Assembly (NCBI RefSeq): GCF_044005705.1
Contig: NZ_JBIPKE010000012.1
Coordinates: 273,842-337,841 of the forward strand
Reading direction: 5' to 3'
DNA length: 64,000 nucleotides
Source: Marinoscillum luteum
GTDB lineage: Bacteria; Bacteroidota; Bacteroidia; Cytophagales; Cyclobacteriaceae
The notes under the pieces: model-generated
What the model was told of the DNA's origin: nothing
Seen by the model: only the letters and a program-made list of their open reading frames with translations
Databases searched by the model: none
Position numbers and translations under genes: made by a program
Shown: piece after piece, positions 44,101 to 51,627 of the stretch
Layout of the letters: every line of letters begins with the position of its first letter
Position numbering within the stretch: the stretch's first letter is position 1

Positions 44101-46201
44101 TTGCGAAGACCCCATCTCCGGTAGTGGAAAGAGTTCCTGAGACGTCACTTCCATCCTTCATCTCGAGCGTCCATCGGGTGAGGTTAAGCCCGGCCGAAGC
44201 GATGTACAACTCGATGTACTCGTCATTATCCGCACCCGTTCCTCCGGGAGCAGTACCATTAAACCCTATGGAACTCCAGTCCTGCTGAGGGTCCGTTACT
44301 ACTTCATTGATTTTGACCGTTCCCGACGGAGAGTTGGTCGTGCCCAGTGTTGCCCTGGTTTTCGAAAAGTCATCCTGGTCAATATTCGTGTCTCCTCCGT
44401 TAGGAATTCTTGAAATGGATTCGTCAGTTGTGCCTGTGGAGTTGGCATTGAAAAAGGTGCCTTCGGTCGTCGAGGTGGTCACCTGATCGATGATTTTGCC
44501 GCTGGCATCTCTCAGGTAAAAACGGGAGGTTCCTGTGGCATTGATGAGCTCTGATCCGATGGGATTACCAAGGATCAGAAAATCCCCGTTTTTGGTGTTT
44601 TTGAAGGATCCACCTTGTAGTGATAGGTAATTGGAAATAGTAAATGCTCCGCTTGAAGTGAGGTCACCAATGACCTCCCCTCCATCATCAAACTCAATGG
44701 TCCAGCCCGTGAGGTCCAGTCCATCTTCTGCAATGTAAAGCTCTATCCACTCATCATCTGACCCATTGGCGCCGCCCGGAGTGGGGTTATAAAAACTCCC
44801 CACGCTCCAGTCCTGTCGGGGAGTTGCCACTATCTCGTTGATCAACACCGCAGGGCTGGCATCCACGGACCCTGCCGCAAAAGAGAAATAAACCCCGCTA
44901 CTCAGGTCAACTGTGACGCGATAGTAAGTCCCGTCATTTTCCATTTCAAAGATGTCCCGATTGGCGTCATTTGGAAAGGCAGGGTCTGAAGGGTGAATGA
45001 GCATGGAGATGGTGCCGGATGCGTGAGCCACCGGAAAAGCAACTTCTACTTCACCCACAGTACCAGTTTCCTGTACCCTCCATGCTCGGGCCATTCTGGA
45101 GGAGGTGCCGGAGGTCACGTTGTCCACAGTTTCGGAGAAGGTAAGGCTTCCATTGTCGGACCCCCACACCAGCCAGCTGTCATCGGCGCCCAAAGTAGAA
45201 GGGGAATAAATACCCCCATTGGCTATCGTTAAAATCGCGTTTGAGTTGACGCTTTTTGATTTTGGCTGATCCAACGCGGAGTTGTCATCTCTTCCAATAC
45301 CTGCCAGGTCTGTGTTGTAGGCCGAGTTAGCGGTTCCATCCCAGATGGTGCCTCCGTCTGAGGCGAGATAATTGGTGGGGGAGGTTTGATCCAGCGTGAG
45401 ACCATATTTGATGGCCAGATAGGATTCTATTTGTTGCCTTTCTGTAGCTGTCGGTGTACTGGTGTACACAATAATTTCGGCGATGTCTCCATCATGGTAA
45501 GCGTCAAAACTTGATCCTCCAAAAGCGTCGTTTCTAACCCCAATATCTATAGGAACAGATTGCGTGTCGTACGATCCGGCATCCGTAAAGCCATTGGAAT
45601 TATTGGACACAGTAAGGCTTGCCCCATTTTGAAAAATATTGATGTTGGTCGGGGCATTTCCAGAACTCAACAGGAGTGTCGACATCAGATAAAAGGTATT
45701 ATCTTGAATAGTGCCTGTTGGAGCTCCACTTGCGTGTCCACATCCTATATGAAGACCATAGTTTCTGGAAGAACCTCCAGCTGTATAGCCGAGTTGAATG
45801 TTTGTGTTGCAATTATTATTGTATCTCTGGTTGACTAAAAATCTTTGGCTAGAACCATTGTCTGTATCGAAGACGATAAAAAACGATGCAGGAGAACTAC
45901 CAGAACTAAATAATGAAGTTGAGGCAGTTATAAATCTATCCGCACTCCCATCAAAAGCAATGGTTGGATTGAAATTTAAACCATCAGTAACCAATGCTGG
46001 ACTACCTGAAGCTGTCGCATCAAGCGAGCTGGAACTCTGATCACCCCAAGCTGTAACAGGACTGGTACCAGTCACACCAGCGTCGGCTTTTAGCCAGAGT
46101 TTGAGGTTGGAGGAGACGTTGCCAGGAGATTGGGCATAGAGGGTAAAACATAGTACGGTCAGGATGTTTGTGATAAACACCCGAAGGGTAGCGGTCTTCA
46201 T
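38108..46201 (-). CDS. Giant T9SS-exported multidomain surface protein
   Basis: A 2697-residue protein with a signal peptide (cleavage after LYAQ). Residues about 25-280 form a concanavalin-like region (LKLWLKADAGVTG, NPTIAFDGSADRF). Three tandem lamin-tail domains follow at about 450-1000, each opening LINEIVxxPxQDW or a close variant and containing EWIELYI. Four LamG-like modules follow at about 1000-2220, each opening ALDFDGxDDYV or a close variant, three of them joined by a repeated linker with SGTLxSxR and YTYYLLxRAGTSGDFSI. A closing region leads to SLPVSLVHFSG-type and YPNPFVDDITF sequences, the type A sorting domain of the type IX system, ending KVIKE. Adhesion or polymer binding is inferred. 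Confidence 0.9.
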   Translation of the reverse strand: MKTATLRVFITNILTVLCFTLYAQSPGNVSSNLKLWLKADAGVTGTSPVTAWGDQSSSSLDATASGSPALVTDGLNFNPTIAFDGSADRFITASTSLFSSGSSPASFFIVFDTDNGSSQRFLVNQRYNNNCNTNIQLGYTAGGSSRNYGLHIGCGHASGAPTGTIQDNTFYLMSTLLLSSGNAPTNINIFQNGASLTVSNNSNGFTDAGSYDTQSVPIDIGVRNDAFGGSSFDAYHDGDIAEIIVYTSTPTATERQQIESYLAIKYGLTLDQTSPTNYLASDGGTIWDGTANSAYNTDLAGIGRDDNSALDQPKSKSVNSNAILTIANGGIYSPSTLGADDSWLVWGSDNGSLTFSETVDNVTSGTSSRMARAWRVQETGTVGEVEVAFPVAHASGTISMLIHPSDPAFPNDANRDIFEMENDGTYYRVTVDLSSGVYFSFAAGSVDASPAVLINEIVATPRQDWSVGSFYNPTPGGANGSDDEWIELYIAEDGLDLTGWTIEFDDGGEVIGDLTSSGAFTISNYLSLQGGSFKNTKNGDFLILGNPIGSELINATGTSRFYLRDASGKIIDQVTTSTTEGTFFNANSTGTTDESISRIPNGGDTNIDQDDFSKTRATLGTTNSPSGTVKINEVVTDPQQDWSSIGFNGTAPGGTGADNDEYIELYIASAGLNLTRWTLEMKDGSDVSGTLSTTGDGVFATVNYITAGSGSFIDTEVGDYLILGNPTGAMNNDVLIILKDATGTAVDSVQLGGAAGEAPTGNAASANDEAVSRYANAVDTGDDDLDFARTIASPGRTNSPTGTVLINEIVTDPQQDWSTNGFDGTIAGGLVSDVDQWIELYIGTSGINLTGWTIELTDGTDVIGDLTSSGAFDVSNYISNTVGSSFLNTAEGDYLILGNVDGTGATNDDILITLKDAAGNIVDQVELGDDAAGDGTGDGAPDGSSVGGDATDLSNESISRLPNGTDTGNDVADFQAISATLGRANSTSPIPVIGNGLLFDGIEDYVLIANDADLDFNQSGFTVEFWGFITNTSAFPLAKGTGGTGNEYFFEVDATGKIRFGVTRDNDTQYTSGWSTTDIRNEWYHIVGIFNGGSIDLHINGVMENSTSWAGSMKTGQGDFFIGKQATGDFVAGKIDEVRIWNDVRAQSELCQNMNKTMNGNETNLVAYYRFDQGSGLTLPDITVNNNDGTLNNMTSADWVVAEWNAFSDMGLILDGGGSDISPGTSANLTITDVDFLQNFNDYLIFGHENSDFSEVTSDLPSGTLVSARYDRNWHIAKSDVVGTAGGDVTLSFDLGSTPNSDYTYYLLERAGTSGDFSIVPVDGTNPSGTSIVFTINASQINDDSYYTIGRSDTGVGNALDFDGVDDFVTIGNQSDFKWMHGANNASAFQLTLSFWIKMEDPNFDNLAYLISTTTLAAAQIGAGILYDDRSSQGKQRNLRFYVVGGSAPAIIDDPGVTDMFPNDTDWHHLAVSYDQSLGSNNAKYYIDGVLIREFSKLSGTPTSSNSTSSLSIGAGADGTTGFLNGQMDEVGIWNVALSQQEIISTMYTNLTGDEANLIAYYRMNDGIGDGNASLPDLSGNGNSGTLTNFDNLNAATASSNYLTSTRTTFENTSLIVNGGALTASSDELTLTSTQTAGDFLQDSGDQIIWGNDGGNFSEVATDLPSGTLLSNRIDKTWYLDKNDAVGTANGNLTFSFDLGAAPNPDYTYYLLTRAGTSGDFSIMEVISSVPSANSIEFTVDGAQVVDGNYFTLGRSDSGAGNALDFDGTDDYVDLDNLGLTSGTIEMWIYANDVIDNRRIYSQLTGATSQAGSIGIDPNNTDDFGIFTWTGAAWLELVDVGSDWSGAWHHFAVVYSGGVATAYWDGVPQLTQTTNLDFSGVSMGVGAQYTGGNGTTFNGKIDELRIWDDARSQSEIQQNMYRSLDVANESNLIAYYKFDQGIADGTNTGINLLTDHSGNDNSGDLTNFALSSTTSNWVGSTATVVDTASAPALVGPGNALDFDGTDDYVMVSSPYTGFTNALSVEFWVNATAMPPGSILGQSTSDVNAAATNVFLIGNDGSGGDITFYVADGSGFPGVVTTTTNFLGTGWHHVACVSDGAATKIYVDGILEGTGGGVPSINSNLSAALHIGKDSRYSTTRFFDGIIDEVRIWNTARTATQIQNNMFEELTGSETGLVAYYRFDEATGSTTLPDESTNSNTGTLTSMDAATDWVTAAAREPFKTLNGGNWNSTSTWKSGAVPNASTAVLNIKHDIILDASVSADMININDGVTLTLASGQTLSISRNIIDNGTITGDGSILLSSGTPKLGGTFGNLTVNGASPTLTANTTLSGTLTLTSGNITLGDYNLTINSGGSIAGGSSSSYVQTLNQNTGGGALQLEVANGSGPVIFPVGTSTYTPFTMVNLGATADFQVRVFDGTFSRGTYGTAHVTDLEINRTWDINSGDSGYNTTITIQWNASEEDASFNRADMFISKNRSDGYWRIIADNLSAAGANPYTASASGVTSFSQIGAGSDGSPLPVSLVHFSGQVLETDVLIQWKTATESNNDYFILERASSSREFEPIHKVEGAGDSDLLLEYDFMDRNPFAGHNYYRLKQVDFDGAHEYSSTILINNESLPKSWSVYPNPFVDDITFIFGGDQEGEAELIFYNLAGKKIDSYHLNMVNGRLNINHLQLPDGVYTMKLFYNGQEFTQKVIKE
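39540..43215 (-). repeat. Four LamG-like modules inside the giant gene
   Basis: Coding repeats beginning near 43210, 42125, 40922 and 40205 (reading on the minus strand). Each opens with a variant of FDGxDDYV and continues with WHHxAV and an IDEVRIW/DELRIWxxARSQ motif and NLxAYYRFDxG. They have diverged at DNA level; unit lengths differ because the linker domain is missing after some modules. Confidence 0.75.
43220..44850 (-). repeat. Three tandem lamin-tail domains inside the giant gene
   Basis: Units beginning near 44835, 44315 and 43790, about 520 bases (175 residues) apart. Each holds a variant of INEIVTDPQQDW, then EYIELYI, LTGWTIE, then DYLILGNP. Units two and three are most alike. Confidence 0.8.
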
Positions 46202-46320
46202 GTTGGAAAGGTTAGTGGCGGGCTAAAAATATGGTTTTCCTGTGTTGATAACCAGAAAAAAATCAACTATCAATCAGACCATTAACTGTTAAAAATAGGC
46301 AAGGAGTGGTGTTTGAATAC

Positions 46321-49005
46321 TTAATTGAATTCAAACTTGTAAGTAAGGGAAGGGATCATCGCGCCCGCAATAGTCAATTTATATGGTTGGGCTGGAGCAC
46401 CGGGACTATTCTTGAAAAAGATGGAATAAGCGTTTTTACGGGCATATAGATTATAGACCGAAATCACCCATTTACTTCGAAATTGCTGGTTCTTCTTCAC
46501 TTTGTTTTCGTGGGTGAGTGAAATATCCGCCCTGTGGTAGTCAGGGATGCGTTCTCCGTTTCGTTCATTAAAATAAGCCACAGTCACATTATCCACCACA
46601 AATCTGGCTGCCGGGGCACTCACTGGTCTTCCGGATGCATATTTGAAGTTGACGCCCATAGACCATCTGTTGGTGATTTTGTGATCCAAAGACAATGAGA
46701 TATTGTGCGGTCTGTCGGAATAATAGGGATACCAGGCCCCATCGTTGATGCGCTCTTCTATATGTCGGGATTGAGTTCTGATAAACGTGCGTGAGTAGGC
46801 ATAGGAAAACCAGCCCTGGGTTTTTCCTTTGTTCTTGGCCAATAAGAACTCAAGTCCCCAGGCCTTTCCTTCGCCACTGATGAGGACTTGTTCCAGGGAT
46901 TCATTAAGCACGATGTTAGCACCGTTTTTATACTCTATCAGGTTTTGATAGTGTTTCACATAGCCCTCCACAGAAGCTTCGAGAGTGTTATCCTGAAAAT
47001 TTCTGAATACTCCGAGAGCCAGTTGATCTGAAATGACCGGCTTGATAAACTGGTCGCTCAGTTTCCACTGGTCCAGAGGCGTTACCGAGATGGAGTTGGA
47101 GATGAGGTGCTGAAACTGGTAAAGTCTGTTGTACCCAAGCTTCAAAGTGGCCCAGGGGAAGAGATAACTGATGCTAGCACGCGGCTCCATTCCGTGGTAG
47201 TTGGCTATTTTTTCATTTTGATCATAGGAGATTTCGCCGGTGGTGGTGGTTTCATTTCTGGGACTATCCGGAGCATAGGTGTAGGTCGTCAGTGGGCCCA
47301 GCAGTTGGTAGTTGGTATATCGCAGGCCGACTCGTGCCCGAAGGCTTTCGGTGAGCTTCACTTCATCTTCCAGGTACCCGGACACCGTGACGGCATGTTC
47401 TTCACTTAGTGTGGTAGGTACCACTAGTGAGTTCTGACTATTCGGCTCCATGGAGCCTGGGCTGGTGATGAACCTGTTGAGGTGTACACCGGCCTCCAGT
47501 GCGTGCATTCCTCTCGAAAAGGTAAGGTTGTTCTGGATTCCCGATTGTTGGATCCCATTTTTCAGTAAAAACTGATAATTCTGTGCGTCCCCTTCGGTTT
47601 CATACTGGTAATCACTGTGGCTTACCGTGAGGTTGTACAGCAGATCATTGGAGAAAAGATGGTTCCAGGCCAGACTAAATCCCACCTGGTCATAACTATA
47701 GGTGGTGTCTTCACTAAACTGAAAACTGTCTTTGGCTTTGTAGAAGGTGCCTTTTACTGAGTTTTTTGAATTGACCTGATATTCGATCACACTGTTGAAA
47801 TCCCAAAAATTTGCCGCACTGGTTTTGGCATCCTTATCCGGTACGGCATTCAATACCCAATCAGAATAGGTGGCTCGGGAGCCTACCGTGTAGGTGAGTT
47901 TGTCGTCCAGTACTTTACCTTTTGCGCCAAGTGAGCTGGTAAGAATGCCGATGCCTCCATAAGCCATAAACGGGCTGGACGCCCGGGGTGAGAGCTTCAC
48001 ATCCAATACTGAGGACGCACGACTCTCATAGCGCGCGGGCACGCTGCCCTTGTAGAGGGATACTTTGCTCACCATGTCAGGATTGAACACAGAGAAAAAA
48101 CCCAATAGATGCGAGGGGTTGTAAATGGGGATGTCATTCATCAGAATGAGGTTTTGGTCGTAGTTGCCACCACGGACGCTGATGTAGCTACTACTTTCGC
48201 CCGTCACACTCACACCGGGCAGGATGGTGATGCTTTTGATTACATCAGATTCTCCCATGAACGCGGGCATTTTGTTAATGGCATAGATACTGAGGTCACT
48301 TTTTCCCAGGCTGGTGTTGGTGAGCCTGTCTCTGGCTCCGCCTTCCTCTACGGTAATCTCCTCCAGTACCGAGGTTTCTTCATACAGGTTTATATTGAGT
48401 GTCCCCTGACTGTAAAGCTTGATTTTCTTCTGTTCAGACTCAAAACCCAGGTAATTGTAGGTGATGGCATGGTTTCCGGGGAGCAGCTCCAACTGATAGT
48501 AGCCCAAAGGGCTGGAGATGGTACCACTGCCGCCATCGTCCACGCTGATGGTCACCCCCGGGATCACTTCGCCCGTCGCATCACTCACATAGCCAGTGAG
48601 CTTTGTGGGTACTCCGGGTTGCATTTTTGCCTGGTCACCGATTTCCACCCAGGTTTCCTTTACCTGAGCTTCTTCAAAGGGATTGATGCCAAGACCTGTG
48701 ATCAGCTCATCATCGGGATAGATGAATAGGTAATAGTCATCTTTGATGGTGATACGAAATCCCGAGTTGCTCAGGCTGGCCTGCAGAATACTGAGAAATT
48801 TATTGTCCGGCACTGAGACAGCCCGAATGCTATCAATCCAGGCTTTTTTGTAAAAGACCGTGACGGGAAAGTTGCTCTCGGCCTGATGGATAAGGGTAGG
48901 GAGGGATTGCCCCACAGGATCATAAGAAAACCTGAAATCTGCAATTTTCTGCGCATGCAGTCCCAGTGAGAAGAGAAGTAAGCCTGATAAAAGTATTCGT
49001 GGCAT
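46321..49005 (-). CDS. TonB-dependent receptor with STN and carboxypeptidase-like domains
   Basis: An 894-residue outer-membrane receptor. After the signal peptide (cleavage near LHAQ), residues about 20-95 form an STN/FecR-type secretin-like domain. Then comes a carboxypeptidase-like regulatory domain (KLTGYVSDATGEVIPGVTISV, about 135-215), a plug domain (ITVEEGGARDRL, then SYISVRGGNYDQNLILMNDIPIYNP) and a 22-strand-type barrel ending SLTYKFEFN with terminal aromatic residues. STN-bearing receptors often signal through anti-sigma factors, but no FecI/FecR pair is adjacent. It leads the locus with the giant protein and the DUF4249-like lipoproteins; receptors of this build usually sit next to DUF4249 genes. 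Substrate not identifiable. Confidence 0.9.
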   Translation of the reverse strand: MPRILLSGLLLFSLGLHAQKIADFRFSYDPVGQSLPTLIHQAESNFPVTVFYKKAWIDSIRAVSVPDNKFLSILQASLSNSGFRITIKDDYYLFIYPDDELITGLGINPFEEAQVKETWVEIGDQAKMQPGVPTKLTGYVSDATGEVIPGVTISVDDGGSGTISSPLGYYQLELLPGNHAITYNYLGFESEQKKIKLYSQGTLNINLYEETSVLEEITVEEGGARDRLTNTSLGKSDLSIYAINKMPAFMGESDVIKSITILPGVSVTGESSSYISVRGGNYDQNLILMNDIPIYNPSHLLGFFSVFNPDMVSKVSLYKGSVPARYESRASSVLDVKLSPRASSPFMAYGGIGILTSSLGAKGKVLDDKLTYTVGSRATYSDWVLNAVPDKDAKTSAANFWDFNSVIEYQVNSKNSVKGTFYKAKDSFQFSEDTTYSYDQVGFSLAWNHLFSNDLLYNLTVSHSDYQYETEGDAQNYQFLLKNGIQQSGIQNNLTFSRGMHALEAGVHLNRFITSPGSMEPNSQNSLVVPTTLSEEHAVTVSGYLEDEVKLTESLRARVGLRYTNYQLLGPLTTYTYAPDSPRNETTTTGEISYDQNEKIANYHGMEPRASISYLFPWATLKLGYNRLYQFQHLISNSISVTPLDQWKLSDQFIKPVISDQLALGVFRNFQDNTLEASVEGYVKHYQNLIEYKNGANIVLNESLEQVLISGEGKAWGLEFLLAKNKGKTQGWFSYAYSRTFIRTQSRHIEERINDGAWYPYYSDRPHNISLSLDHKITNRWSMGVNFKYASGRPVSAPAARFVVDNVTVAYFNERNGERIPDYHRADISLTHENKVKKNQQFRSKWVISVYNLYARKNAYSIFFKNSPGAPAQPYKLTIAGAMIPSLTYKFEFN

Positions 49006-49152
49006 AGGTTGGCTGGTACTTACAGAAAACAGAGGTGGTATCCGTTTACCTTATGTGTTGCGTCAAAATAATTGCAACAATTTAGAATAAACGGATTTAA
49101 ACTTCCCCTGCTTCTGGCAAGAGTTTGTCGACCATCGGCCCTTGATACAAAT

Positions 49153-49602
49153 TTACTTCAGGATCTGCGCGGTATGATCTTTGGTTTTCACCTTTGCGAT
49201 CACTTCTTCTATCATACCTTTTTCATCGATGACAAACGTGGTGCGGAGTGTGCCCATATAGGTCCTGCCATACATTTGTTTTTCTCCCCAGGTGCCATAG
49301 GCTTCATGTACAGATTTATCTTCATCTGCAATGAGGGGAAAAGGAAGGTCAAATTTTTCAATGAATTTTTTATGCGATTTGGCACTGTCGCCACTTACTC
49401 CGAGTACCACATAGCCCTGCTTTTGCAAGTTGGCGTAATTGTCGCGGAGGTTGCAGGATTCTGCTGTGCATCCCGGGGTGTTGTCTTTGGGGTAGAAGTA
49501 GAGCACAATTTTCTTACCCTTAAAGTCGGAGAGGCTGATTGGGTTACCATCCTGATCGATGCTGGTAAAATCGGGAGCTTGATCGCCGGCTTGTAGTTTC
49601 AT
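49153..49602 (-). CDS. bcp: Thioredoxin-dependent peroxiredoxin (Bcp/PrxQ)
   Basis: A 149-residue thiol peroxidase reducing hydrogen peroxide and organic hydroperoxides. The peroxidatic C45 is in YPKDNTPGCTAESC, with the resolving C50 five residues later, the PrxQ arrangement. GTWGEKQMYGRTYMG and RTTFVIDEKG are further family motifs. I started it at 49602, since MKLQAGDQAPDF is the normal N-terminus; a longer frame to 49692 would run into the M23 peptidase gene. It follows that gene after four bases and is probably cotranscribed. Confidence 0.94.
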   Translation of the reverse strand: MKLQAGDQAPDFTSIDQDGNPISLSDFKGKKIVLYFYPKDNTPGCTAESCNLRDNYANLQKQGYVVLGVSGDSAKSHKKFIEKFDLPFPLIADEDKSVHEAYGTWGEKQMYGRTYMGTLRTTFVIDEKGMIEEVIAKVKTKDHTAQILK

Positions 49603-49606
49603 TTTC

Positions 49607-51469
49607 TTAGAGGTTTCGTTGGTAAATTTGTTTGTTTCCAGTGTTGTCTTCCACTTCCAGTATAAACTCTCCTTTGAGCGGGATGTTTTCATCTTTTCTC
49701 ACCGCCCAGATCAGGTCTTTTTTAGATTCATAATTCATCAGGAGAAAGGAGCCGTTCAGAGTAGCTCTGAAGCTTTTGATGCCGGAGCGTTCATCATTGA
49801 TTTTGAAGTAAAGCTCACTGGAGTTGATGATGCGTGGCGTGATGACCGGCGGTATGGTGTCTTCAGCAATGGTGAAAGTGACCAGATCGCGGGTGTCAAA
49901 AGAGATATTGCCGTCTTCCCAGGTGCCTCCCTGATAACTCAGATTACTCCCATAAACGGCGTAGACGCGAGCCGTATTTTCAGGATAACTATATTCTGGC
50001 TTCAATCGGATATTGACCGTGGACCGCAGCGGGGTGTCATTGTGTGGAAACCGGAATAGCTCCAGGCCCAGCTGTGCGTCATAATCTTTTTCGAACCTTA
50101 GATAGAGGGTATCGAAGAGGGAATATTGCTTGAAAAACAGATCGGAGTGATGGTTGAAAAAACTGATTTCAGAACCAGAGGGAATTTCAGCATAAATGCC
50201 TGTATTCAGGATTTTACCAGCATAATCAATGGAATCAGGCAGGCCATCGTGTAGGTTCCACAGGTAGTAGGCGGCCCTTCTGTCGGTGCGGTAAGGTTCC
50301 AGGGGTCTACGGGTATTGCCAAAAAAGAGAGAGATTTTTCCAGGAGTCCCCTGATGTATGTTTTTGAAGTGAAGGTGATCACGATAAATCTCGAACTCGT
50401 TGATGTATGGGTCTGGGAGATTGACCACCTTTCGGTTGTTGACCTCCGTCTCGAAAGTGGAGATATTCCCATAGCTATCCTTCATATAGATCTGAATCAG
50501 GTGGGTAGAGTCTGAGAAATTGAATCCCTGAGAAGAGACATTGTAAAAGTCATTGGTGTTGCCATCTTCCACAAAGAGCTTGTTGTATTTCTTGCCGCCA
50601 TTTCTGTAGGCTTCATAATCCATATGTACCAGAATGTTTCTTTGTTTGCCAAAGGAAAGACTCGATTTGGACTGACTAAAGACTGTATCTCCGTTGATGA
50701 CCAAGGTAGTTTCTGGAATTCCGTTGCGGTTATACACCCCGTTCAACAGATCGTAAGCATATATCTCAATGCCTATTTTGCCTTTCAGACTGATGGGTAC
50801 CCGGGTATGGTAGACGTCATGGGTCTTGATGGCATCAAATTCGAACCTGCCAAAGGTTTCGTTCACTCTCGCCGAACCATCCAGGGTCACAAAGGCTATG
50901 TTTTTCATCTGAGGTGTGATGTTGTCCTTGATCTCAGCGAAGTTGAATTTTAAAGGATCCAGTATTCGTTGGTTGGCATCCCGGATTTCGAAATGCAAAT
51001 GCGGCCCACTGGAGGAGCCGGTATTTCCTGAGTAGGCAATGATCTCACCGCGCTTAAACACAAACTGATTTTTGTCAGGAAACAGCTGAACCTCAAAGCT
51101 TTCTGCTTTGTATTGCTCGTCCAGCAGGTACCTGGCTATGCGTCCTTCAAACTTACTGAGGTGGGCGTAGACCGAGGTGGTTCCGTTGGGATGGGTCATA
51201 TACAGGCAGTAGCCGTAGCCCCCTGTGTTCACCCTTACCCGACTGATGTATCCATCTGCGGTAGCATGCACTGGCAGGCCAGACTGACCACCCGTTTTGA
51301 TGTCTAACCCCGCATGGAAGTGACTGGAGCGGAGCTCGCCCATGGTGCCGGCCAGGAAATTTTGCTGACCGGGATTGATGGGGAAAAGGTAATAATTGTC
51401 TGAGGTGAAGGGTTGGGTGAATGCGTGAATACTTAAGAAAATGAATAAAACAGGAAGTCCAAACCTCAT
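49607..51469 (-). CDS. Secreted M23-family peptidase
   Basis: A 620-residue exported protein with a signal peptide (cleavage near FTQ). The LytM/M23 zinc domain covers about residues 40-175: HFHAGLD (H52, D56) and GPHLHFE (H157, H159) supply the metal and catalytic residues. This fold usually cleaves peptidoglycan cross-links. The C-terminal 430 residues are beta-rich and unrecognised (DSYGNISTFETEVNN and similar sandwich strands), probably substrate or envelope binding. The zinc domain lies at the N-terminus, an order often seen in Bacteroidota M23 proteins. Confidence 0.88.
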   Translation of the reverse strand: MRFGLPVLFIFLSIHAFTQPFTSDNYYLFPINPGQQNFLAGTMGELRSSHFHAGLDIKTGGQSGLPVHATADGYISRVRVNTGGYGYCLYMTHPNGTTSVYAHLSKFEGRIARYLLDEQYKAESFEVQLFPDKNQFVFKRGEIIAYSGNTGSSSGPHLHFEIRDANQRILDPLKFNFAEIKDNITPQMKNIAFVTLDGSARVNETFGRFEFDAIKTHDVYHTRVPISLKGKIGIEIYAYDLLNGVYNRNGIPETTLVINGDTVFSQSKSSLSFGKQRNILVHMDYEAYRNGGKKYNKLFVEDGNTNDFYNVSSQGFNFSDSTHLIQIYMKDSYGNISTFETEVNNRKVVNLPDPYINEFEIYRDHLHFKNIHQGTPGKISLFFGNTRRPLEPYRTDRRAAYYLWNLHDGLPDSIDYAGKILNTGIYAEIPSGSEISFFNHHSDLFFKQYSLFDTLYLRFEKDYDAQLGLELFRFPHNDTPLRSTVNIRLKPEYSYPENTARVYAVYGSNLSYQGGTWEDGNISFDTRDLVTFTIAEDTIPPVITPRIINSSELYFKINDERSGIKSFRATLNGSFLLMNYESKKDLIWAVRKDENIPLKGEFILEVEDNTGNKQIYQRNL

Positions 51470-51627
51470 CTAAATAGCGCCGTTGAAATGTTCTTTTTTA
51501 ATCTATCACAAAACTGATGAATTCTGTGAAATGTTGCGTGTTTTTGGCAATTAATTGCTCAGAGGAGATGGTTTCTTTTTTGTAAATATAAAATGTAACT
51601 TAACGGATCAACAACAAATCTACGCTA

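Noticed and set aside
38108..46201. CRISPR-like or tandem DNA repeat array
   Set aside because: The repeats are long, diverged and in frame with protein domains; there are no short identical repeats with unique spacers.
48109..48729. 206-codon plus-strand frame inside the TonB receptor gene
   Set aside because: Antisense to the plug and regulatory domains, whose motifs are clearly coding on the minus strand.
49603..49692. Thirty-residue N-terminal extension of the peroxiredoxin
   Set aside because: It overlaps the end of the M23 peptidase gene and is not part of the Bcp family, which starts at MKLQAGDQAP.
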